The notes below the pieces were generated by a model. It was not told the DNA's origin. It ran no database searches and worked only from the letters and a program-made list of their open reading frames with translations. A stretch of DNA of 64,000 nucleotides from JAOTVV01 sp041602035 (GTDB taxonomy: Bacteria; Gemmatimonadota; Gemmatimonadetes; Gemmatimonadales; GWC2-71-9). The stretch is taken from the NCBI GenBank assembly GCA_041602035.1, contig JBFIHA010000013.1, forward strand, positions 5,921 through 69,920, read 5' to 3'. A program made the position numbers and the translations under genes. Shown in pieces: positions 57,869 to 64,000 of the stretch. Position 1 is the stretch's first letter. Each line of letters begins with the position of its first letter.

Positions 57869-59995
57869 TCACACCGTCCGTAGCGCCTCGAGCACCCGCT
57901 CTCGCGTCATCGGGAGCCGGCGGATCTGCGCGCCCGTGGCGTCAAACACCGCATTCGCGATCACCGCACCCATGTTGATGATCGCGGGCTCACCGCCACC
58001 CTTGGGCGGGAGCGCGTCGTTCTGGACGAACACCGTTTCGATCCGTGGCACCCACGAGAAGCGCGGCAGCTGGTAGGTGTCGAAGTTGGCGTCGAGGACC
58101 TTCCCACCCTCGAAGCGGACCTCCTCCGTGAACACGTAGCCCAACCCCATGGCGATACAACCTTCCATCTGCATCCGCGCCCCGTCGGGGTTGACCACGA
58201 GCCCCATGTCCTGCGCGCACACCACGCGGTCCACCGTCACCGCTCCCGTCGAGCGGTCCACCGTCACTTCCGCGGCCAGCGCGACGTAGGTCTCGGCGTC
58301 GATACCGCAGGCGATGCCGCGTCCGCGACCGCTGCCGGCGGGCGCCGCGCGTGGTGTCCAGGCGCACGCCTTCGCCACCGCCTCGAGTACCGCACGCATG
58401 CGGCGATCGGTTGTGTTCTTCAAACGGAATTGCAGCGGGTCCATCCGCGCCGCCGCGGCCATGAGGTCCATCTGCTGTTCCGCCGCGAACCGATTGGTGT
58501 TGGCGGCGGGCGCACGCCACGCCCCAACCGCAAACGGATGGTACCCGTCGGGGCCACCACGCCACTCGCCGTACACCCTGACGCTCCGGTTCGGCACGTC
58601 GTAGAACACGTCCGAGCCGCGCGAGCCGGCGCCGTACACCTGGTAATCCCAGAGCGTGAGCCGGCCGGCCGCGTCGATGCCGGAAACCACCTTCACGACG
58701 GCTGCTGGACGGAACGTGTCGTAGAAGAACTCTTCGGCCCGGGTCCACATGACCTGCACCGGCTTGCCGGTGATCTTCGCGAGCTGCGCCGCCTCGACGG
58801 CCTGCTGGCCCGGCACCTTGCCACCGAAGCCACCGCCCACGTAGGGCGTGATCACCCGCACGTCATCCGGACGGAACCCGATCGCCCGCGCGATGGTGGT
58901 CTGCTGACTGAACGGGGCCTGTGTGGACGACCACACGGTTGCCTTGCCGTTCATGACCTCGGCCACGGCCGTGTGCGGTTCTATGGGCGCGTGTGCCACG
59001 TACCCGTTGTAGTAGGTGACGTCGAACGTCTTGGCACTCATCCGGCGGCCGAGGGCGAGATCACCGGCGGCATCCGGCGTGGCAGGGGCCGGCGCGGCCT
59101 CCACCAGGTGCGCGAAGATGCTCTCGGCATCGACCGACGGCGCCGGCACGTCGAAGTCGGCGTCGACGAGCTTCAGTCCCGCCGCCGCCGTCTCCGGATC
59201 GGCGGCGAGCACCGCCACGAGCCCGTCCTGATTCACCACGGTCACACCAGCCAGCGCCTGGGCCGCACTCGTGTCCACCCGGATGAGCCGCGCCCCATGC
59301 GCCGGCGGCCGAAGGATACGGGCGTACAGCATGCCCGCGAGCTGGAGATCGCCGGCGTACTGGGCGGCGCCGGTCACCTTGTCGCGGCCATCCAGCCGCG
59401 TGGGTGATTCGCCGATGGCGGTGAACTCCTTCACCGCGCGGAGCACGGCGCGCTCGTCCACGGTGTGCGTGATCTGCTTCCCCTGGGCGAGCTCCCCGTA
59501 TGTGACGCGCCGCGTGCGATCACCGCGCACGATAATCACACCACCTTGCACCGTGAGCGATTCACGCGGGACGCTGAAGTGCTTGGCGGCCAGATCGATC
59601 AACACCAAACGCGCCTGCGCCGCCGCCGCCCGAACGGCCGGTCCGAACATCCGGGTGGTGAGCGAGCCAAACGTGCCCATGTCCCACGGACACGAGGCCG
59701 TATCGCCCATCACGATGTGGACCATCTCGAGGGTAACACCCAGCTCTTCGGCCGCCATCTGGGTCAGCGACGTCATGATCCCCTGCCCCATCTCGATCTT
59801 GCCCGAGTAGAGCGTGATGGTCCCGTCTTCGGCAATGTGGAGGTAGGCGTTGATGTCGGTGGGGTAGCCACGCTGGCCACGCTGCGGCACCCGTGGATCC
59901 AGGATCATGTCGAGCGGCAGCGTCACGACCACGACGATCCCGCCGCCCACGAGCCTTACGAATTCGCGTCGGTCCATCTGGGTCGCGTCAGTCAT
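57869..59995 (-). CDS. Molybdopterin-binding subunit of a Tat-exported xanthine dehydrogenase-family hydroxylase (IorB/aldehyde dehydrogenase-like)
   Basis: 708 aa from ATG 59995, just inside the end of the upstream iron-sulfur gene (8-bp overlap). The N-terminal Tat signal is MDRREFVRLVGGGIVVVV. The xanthine-oxidase-family core has SGKIEMGQGIMTSLTQMAAEELG, a hammerhead domain (GRDKVTGAAQYAGDLQLAGMLYARIL), and molybdopterin contacts in PYVGGGFGGKVPGQQ and GAWRAPAANTNRFAAEQ. Near the C-terminus is LPPKGGGEPAIINMGAVIANAVFDATG, whose GGGEP Glu is the expected catalytic base. It is likely periplasmic; candidate substrates are aldehydes or N-heterocycles. No FAD subunit gene is nearby, so electrons probably go to a cytochrome c. 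Confidence 0.9.
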   Translation of the reverse strand: MTDATQMDRREFVRLVGGGIVVVVTLPLDMILDPRVPQRGQRGYPTDINAYLHIAEDGTITLYSGKIEMGQGIMTSLTQMAAEELGVTLEMVHIVMGDTASCPWDMGTFGSLTTRMFGPAVRAAAAQARLVLIDLAAKHFSVPRESLTVQGGVIIVRGDRTRRVTYGELAQGKQITHTVDERAVLRAVKEFTAIGESPTRLDGRDKVTGAAQYAGDLQLAGMLYARILRPPAHGARLIRVDTSAAQALAGVTVVNQDGLVAVLAADPETAAAGLKLVDADFDVPAPSVDAESIFAHLVEAAPAPATPDAAGDLALGRRMSAKTFDVTYYNGYVAHAPIEPHTAVAEVMNGKATVWSSTQAPFSQQTTIARAIGFRPDDVRVITPYVGGGFGGKVPGQQAVEAAQLAKITGKPVQVMWTRAEEFFYDTFRPAAVVKVVSGIDAAGRLTLWDYQVYGAGSRGSDVFYDVPNRSVRVYGEWRGGPDGYHPFAVGAWRAPAANTNRFAAEQQMDLMAAAARMDPLQFRLKNTTDRRMRAVLEAVAKACAWTPRAAPAGSGRGRGIACGIDAETYVALAAEVTVDRSTGAVTVDRVVCAQDMGLVVNPDGARMQMEGCIAMGLGYVFTEEVRFEGGKVLDANFDTYQLPRFSWVPRIETVFVQNDALPPKGGGEPAIINMGAVIANAVFDATGAQIRRLPMTRERVLEALRTV

Positions 59996-60467
59996 TGCGG
60001 CCTCCCATCCGCCTCGCGGCGGTTTCGATGGCCCGGAGGATCCGAGTATGCGCGCCGCAGCGGCACAGGTTTGGCTCCATGCCTTCGAGAATCTCGTCTC
60101 GCGACGGTGTCGGGTTCTCAAGCAGGAGGCCATAGGCACTCATGATCATCCCGGGAGTGCAGTAGCCGCACTGGTAGCCGCCGTGCTCCACGAAGGCTTC
60201 CTGTACCGGATGCAGACGACCGCCACGGGCGAGACCCTCGATCGTCGTGACCGTCTTGCCTTGTACGAACCCAAGGCTGGCCTGACAGGCGCGTACGATG
60301 CGCCCGTCTACGATCACGGTGCACGATCCGCACACTCCTTCCCCGCACCCGTACTTGGTGCCGGTGAGCGCGAGGTCAGTGCGCAGCGCCCAGAGCAGGG
60401 ATCGATCAGCATCGGTTTCGAGCGTCGCCGGTCTGCCGTTGAGTGTGAAGCGGATGGTCTCCGGCAT
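59988..60467 (-). CDS. 2Fe-2S subunit of the molybdenum hydroxylase (IorA/CoxS-like)
   Basis: 159 aa from ATG 60467, with GGAGG four to five bases upstream. An upstream in-frame Met is not supported by an RBS. The plant-type [2Fe-2S] domain has KYGCGEGVCGSCTVIVDG with a further Cys in RACQ. The helical [2Fe-2S] domain has YQCGYCTPGMIMSAYGLL and PNLCRCGAHTRI. Both clusters are complete. It has no signal peptide and should be co-exported with the Tat-bearing large subunit, whose gene it overlaps by eight bases. It passes electrons from the Mo centre to an external acceptor. Confidence 0.93.
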   Translation of the reverse strand: MPETIRFTLNGRPATLETDADRSLLWALRTDLALTGTKYGCGEGVCGSCTVIVDGRIVRACQASLGFVQGKTVTTIEGLARGGRLHPVQEAFVEHGGYQCGYCTPGMIMSAYGLLLENPTPSRDEILEGMEPNLCRCGAHTRILRAIETAARRMGGRND

Positions 60468-60668
60468 GGGTCCTCCAAGATCGTACGCGTTACCCCGGAT
60501 CACTCCGGATCTGACCGAGGGAGGGCTCGGCTCGCGATGACGGCCAGACTCGATGTTCTTAGGTGGCCTCGCGCAAGCACTGGTGTCAAGACCCGCGGCG
60601 GCGAGCCTTCGCTTGACGCTGTGTGGTGTGGCCGATCACTTACGGTTGACCGTCCCGAGGAGACTCCC

Positions 60669-61166
60669 ATGCGACATACCACTTCCCGCACCAGTGCGCT
60701 GGCACTGGCGACGCTCGCGCTCATCGTCGTTGCAGCGCCAACGGAGGCACAGGGACCCGAAGTGCAACGGCTGCATTACTTCGTGGGTGAATGGACCTAT
60801 ATGGTCGGTGACGGCGGTGGGACCGTTTCGGGCAAGACACTTGCCGACGGGCGGCTCGTCGAGTGGCTGGAGCGATATCAACCAGCGACGGGCGACGCCA
60901 TCGAAATCGTGCACGTCTTCGGTTACGACCCCGGGGGTGAGGCGTACTTCTGGCACCGGTACCTGCCCGACGGTAGCGTTCAGATGTTCAGCGGATGGCT
61001 GGAAGGCAAGACCTGGACATTCCTGCGCGACAGCGGGGCGGGCACGCTGATTCGGCTCACCTTGGTCGAGGAGTCGCCGACAGCGAGCCCGTTTTCGTGG
61101 GCTCGGTCTGTGAAGGGCGGCGGGTGGGAGCAAACGGCTCAAGGGAGGATGACGAAGGTGAAATAG
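60669..61166 (+). CDS. Secreted DUF1579-like protein
   Basis: 165 aa. ATG 60669 follows AGGAG by seven bases. The signal peptide is ALALATLALIVVAAPTEA. The mature part, LHYFVGEWTYMVGDGGGTVSGK... VHVFGYDPGGEAYFWHRYLPDGSVQMFSGWLEG... WTFLRDSG, follows the DUF1579/lipocalin-like pattern of repeated beta strands with an early G-x-W. No catalytic residues are assigned. It may bind a small hydrophobic ligand. It is divergent from the molybdenum hydroxylase genes and 78 bp upstream of the next kinase. Confidence 0.75.
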   Translation: MRHTTSRTSALALATLALIVVAAPTEAQGPEVQRLHYFVGEWTYMVGDGGGTVSGKTLADGRLVEWLERYQPATGDAIEIVHVFGYDPGGEAYFWHRYLPDGSVQMFSGWLEGKTWTFLRDSGAGTLIRLTLVEESPTASPFSWARSVKGGGWEQTAQGRMTKVK

Positions 61167-61244
61167 CTGTCATCTTGACCGTCATTCCCTTTGGCCCGTA
61201 GCATTCGGTATCGCGGACTCCCGCCCGCGAGCCTGGAGCGAGCC

Positions 61245-64000
61245 GTGCCGTCGATCCTCTACCGCTTGTGCGAGGCGCTCCTCCCGGAGTTCGAGGTGGA
61301 GCGAGAAGTCGCGACCGGTGGGATGGGAAGCGTCTTCGTGGCGCGGGAGGTAGCCCTCGACCGCCTGGTCGCCATCAAGATCATCCGGCCCGAGCTGGCC
61401 ACCGCCCACGCGACCGAGCGGTTCCTGCGCGAAGCCCGCACGCTCGCCAAGCTGCAGCACCCCAACATCGTGCCCATTCACCGGGTCGGTGAAGCCGGCG
61501 GGTTCTCGTACTACGTCATGGATCTCGTCGCGGGCGAGACACTGGGCCAGCGGCTCACGCGGGGCCCGCTGCCACCCGACGAGGTGGTGAAGTTTGGCCG
61601 AGATGTGCTCGACGCGTTGGAGGCAATCCACCGCCTCGACATCGTACATCGCGACATCAAGCCCAACAACATCTTCATCGAAGGACACCGCGCGCTGCTC
61701 GGCGACTTCGGCATCGCCATGGAGTCGGGCCCGCAGACGGCGGCCAGGCGCGGCGAGCTGGGAGCCACGGGCACGCCGGGGTACATGCCGCCGGAGCAGG
61801 CGTTCGGCGAGAACGTCGGCGCACACACCGATTTGTACGCGGTCGGCATGGTGCTGTACGAAGCGTTTACGGGCCGGCGGTGGGAGGTGCTCCCACCCGA
61901 TATGCCGGAGAATTGGTCCGGCGTGCCTCGGCGCCTCGTCCCGGTGTTGCGCCGTGCGCTGGCCTGGGAGATCGGTGACCGCTGGCCTAACGCCGCCGCG
62001 TTTCGACGCGCGTTGTGGCGGACCCGGGCCGCCAAGCATAAGCGCCGCGCCGTGCTGTGGGCGGTGGGCGTCGGCGTGGCGGCCCTTGGGCTGGGGTCGC
62101 TGTTCGTCCCAAACGGTGGTCCGGCCCGCGCCGACATCTGGATCCCCGCCTTCGAGGTGCGCGGTACCGCGGACCCGAGCCTCGGCGCCCACCTCGCGTC
62201 ACTCACGTACGCGTACCTGCAGGCCAACCCAGGGATCATCGACGTCGCCCCGCAGACAACGCCGCACGTGATTCTCGCTGGAGACGCCGGCGCGGCGTTC
62301 GACGAGCTGAATACGGAGCGGTATACCGAGGGGACCATCGAAACGTTCGGTGACAGCCTGGTGGCGACTGTTCAAGTGACTTCTCGGCGTGGCGAGTTGT
62401 TCCGGACTGCTCCCGTGCGCGGACGGGTTGCAGACTTGGGGGGTGTCGCCTGCCGGTTGGGCCTGGAGATCCTCCGCGCGCTCAAGCCGGCGGCGCTCAA
62501 CTACGACTGCGTGCCCAACCTGGAGGGAACGCCGGCGGGGGCTGTACGGCTATTCCTGTCTGGCGAGGACGCGTTCCGGCGCCAGGCATGGCACCGGGCG
62601 GAGAGCCTCTATGCGGCCGCGCTCGCCGTCGACTCGTCGTTCGCGTGGGCCCGGTGGCGCTTGATCAACGCGCGGCGGTGGCTGCGGAATCCGACCGAGG
62701 CCGAACTGGCACGGCTCGCCAGTGAGCAGGGTGAGGAGCTGCCGGAGATCGACCGCATGTTGCTCGAGGCGTGGCTCACCCCGCTCGGCCCCGAGCGGCT
62801 CCGCGTGTACCGCGAGATCGTTGAGCGCTACCCACGCGATCCGTATACCTGGCTGGTGTACGGGGACGACTTGTTCATGCGCGGGTCGCTCGCGGGCATC
62901 GAGCTCGACAGCGCCCGGCGCGTGGTCGAACAGGGCGTCGCGCGTGACTCCGCGATGGGCCCCTCGCTCCTGGCACTCACGTGGATCGCGATACGCCTCG
63001 GTGAACGGGAGGTGGCGGCGCGGTGGCTTGAACGGCTGCTCCAGAACACCGAGCGCGAGGCGTTCATCCCGCCCGACTACTTCCAGTTGGCATTTGTCGA
63101 ACGGTTCGAGACGGGGCAACGCCGGCTCGCGGCTCGGGCACAGGTGATGCCGGCGAGCGGGCAAGAGTCGTCGGCCGTCGAGTTCTTCGTCGATAAAGGG
63201 TTGCGATGGGGGCTCGCGTTCGACGTCGCTGACGGCCAGACCGCTATTGCCGAGTCACTGCTGGCACAGCCAAGCCTCCAGAGGGAGAGCCGACTCGATG
63301 TGCTGCGCGCCAAGGGACTGGGCCTCGTGGCGCTGGGGCGCATGGAGGAAGCCATTGCGACGTTCGACTCGGTGTCGGCGCTGGACGGCTCGATCGAGTC
63401 GCGGTTGCAAGCCGCCCAGTGGCGGGTGATGCCGCAGGCGCTCGACATCGTCGCTACGCCAGCTGGGATGTTGGAAGCGGGCCGCCTTGCCCTGGAGCAG
63501 CTGGCTGCGCACGCCGTGGTGGGACCGCGGGCGGCATGGACGCTCGCCGTGGATGCGTACGGCGCGGGTGATGCCGCCACCGGACAGCGTTGGCTTCGGC
63601 CGATGCGTGACTCCGAGACGCCAGCAAGCCGCCTGCTCGCCAGACACATCGACGGGCTCCAGCGCGCAGCCGTCGGCGACCTTCGTGGTGCGCTGGCCAT
63701 GACGGACACGCTCGTACCGCTCGTCGCGGTCGACGTACCCGACGCCTTCGCCCGCACGGCCATCTACCTGGCGCGGGGCCGCTGGCGTCGCGCGCTCGAC
63801 CCACCGGCCACCCATGGCGATTGGCTCTGGTACCAGAACGCCGACCTCGTTGTGTGGCCCGACAGCATCCCCGTGGCTGCGGAGATCGACTGGGCGCTGG
63901 GAACCGCGGCGCGGTTCCTCCGCTGGCGCGACGCCATTCCGCGACGCGACCGCAGCGAGGCCTGCCGCGAGCTCCGGCGTGTCGTGGAGATCTGGCACGA
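61245..64000 (+). CDS. Serine/threonine protein kinase with TM segment and TPR-like region, C-terminus beyond window
   Basis: 918 residues are visible from GTG 61245 (GGAG six bases upstream), and the frame is open at the right edge. Kinase domain about 17-265: glycine loop ATGGMGSVFVARE, Lys45 in VAIKII, HRDIKPNN with Asp137, DFG Asp154 in LGDFGIAMES, and TPGYMPPEQ in place of the usual A-P-E. The insert before it (ARRGELGATG) is the activation segment. A TM helix lies near 268-289 (AVLWAVGVGVAALGLGSLFV). The outer part begins with a degenerate TolB/FlgO-like segment and continues in helical repeats (AEQGRRLALEQLAAHAV-like; RMEEAIATFDSVSALDGS). It is the third kinase of this design in the window. 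Confidence 0.88.
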   Translation, partial: MPSILYRLCEALLPEFEVEREVATGGMGSVFVAREVALDRLVAIKIIRPELATAHATERFLREARTLAKLQHPNIVPIHRVGEAGGFSYYVMDLVAGETLGQRLTRGPLPPDEVVKFGRDVLDALEAIHRLDIVHRDIKPNNIFIEGHRALLGDFGIAMESGPQTAARRGELGATGTPGYMPPEQAFGENVGAHTDLYAVGMVLYEAFTGRRWEVLPPDMPENWSGVPRRLVPVLRRALAWEIGDRWPNAAAFRRALWRTRAAKHKRRAVLWAVGVGVAALGLGSLFVPNGGPARADIWIPAFEVRGTADPSLGAHLASLTYAYLQANPGIIDVAPQTTPHVILAGDAGAAFDELNTERYTEGTIETFGDSLVATVQVTSRRGELFRTAPVRGRVADLGGVACRLGLEILRALKPAALNYDCVPNLEGTPAGAVRLFLSGEDAFRRQAWHRAESLYAAALAVDSSFAWARWRLINARRWLRNPTEAELARLASEQGEELPEIDRMLLEAWLTPLGPERLRVYREIVERYPRDPYTWLVYGDDLFMRGSLAGIELDSARRVVEQGVARDSAMGPSLLALTWIAIRLGEREVAARWLERLLQNTEREAFIPPDYFQLAFVERFETGQRRLAARAQVMPASGQESSAVEFFVDKGLRWGLAFDVADGQTAIAESLLAQPSLQRESRLDVLRAKGLGLVALGRMEEAIATFDSVSALDGSIESRLQAAQWRVMPQALDIVATPAGMLEAGRLALEQLAAHAVVGPRAAWTLAVDAYGAGDAATGQRWLRPMRDSETPASRLLARHIDGLQRAAVGDLRGALAMTDTLVPLVAVDVPDAFARTAIYLARGRWRRALDPPATHGDWLWYQNADLVVWPDSIPVAAEIDWALGTAARFLRWRDAIPRRDRSEACRELRRVVEIWH

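Noticed and set aside
1..64000. CRISPR arrays, tRNA/rRNA genes, insertion sequences, prophage or integrase genes
   Set aside because: No direct-repeat arrays, cloverleaf-like sequences, transposase or integrase motifs were seen. The only tandem repeats are 15-bp units inside two small coding genes.

Overview
The window is about 64 kb of high-GC (roughly two-thirds G+C) bacterial chromosome. It is densely coded, with no rRNA, tRNA, insertion sequence, prophage or CRISPR array that I can see. Several features point to a Gram-negative, respiring soil or water bacterium, most plausibly of the Gemmatimonadota: Ser/Thr kinases fused to TolB/FlgO-like and TPR regions, a SARP/BTAD regulator with the same kind of C-terminal region, many exported peptidases (M14, M16 pair, S9 twice), many lipoproteins, a PBP1B-like enzyme and MltG. 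The phylum is inferred from gene content, not from a marker gene.

Layout. 1-5258: a BTAD regulator cut by the left edge, a glycine-rich membrane protein, a zinc-ribbon Ser/Thr kinase and a small zinc-ribbon protein. 5421-14708: a glycogen / alpha-glucan cluster of phosphorylase, glycogen synthase and three GH57 enzymes (branching enzyme, a DUF3536-type protein, 4-alpha-glucanotransferase), followed by a small zinc-ribbon protein and a bifunctional PBP. 17813-18448: a peroxiredoxin-like gene with an in-frame TGA exactly where the peroxidatic Cys should be, and a bacterial SECIS-like hairpin just downstream. I read it as a selenoprotein. 18534-39716: mostly exported proteins. These are lipoproteins, S1/P1 nuclease, AstE/AspA-like hydrolase, an M16 peptidase pair with one inactive partner, a membrane protein coupled to a VWA lipoprotein, MltG, DPP-IV-like peptidase, peptidase E, M14 peptidase, a DUF442-like phosphatase, a beta-propeller lipoprotein, a SagB-like nitroreductase and a diheme cytochrome.

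39820-51650 is the respiratory core. A minus-strand two-component operon (receiver protein, sensor kinase, NtrC-type sigma54 activator) is divergent from a seven-gene plus-strand operon. That operon encodes a monoheme cytochrome, a membrane-anchored pentaheme cytochrome, a Tat-exported molybdopterin-family subunit, a four-cluster ferredoxin, an NrfD quinol-binding subunit and two paralogous tetraheme cytochromes. The architecture resembles Alternative Complex III / Qrc / polysulfide reductase, but the paired tetraheme proteins, each made of four repeats with a W-N-H-x-P-x-M signature, are unusual. The intergenic region carries a -24/-12 (sigma54) promoter and two sets of 10-bp inverted repeats upstream of it. 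This suggests that the adjacent NtrC-type activator controls the redox operon.

51885-64000: prolyl oligopeptidase, Crp/Fnr regulator, a second TPR kinase, a lone cyclic-nucleotide-binding protein, a Tat-exported two-subunit molybdenum hydroxylase without a FAD subunit, a DUF1579-like secreted protein and a third Ser/Thr kinase that runs off the right edge.
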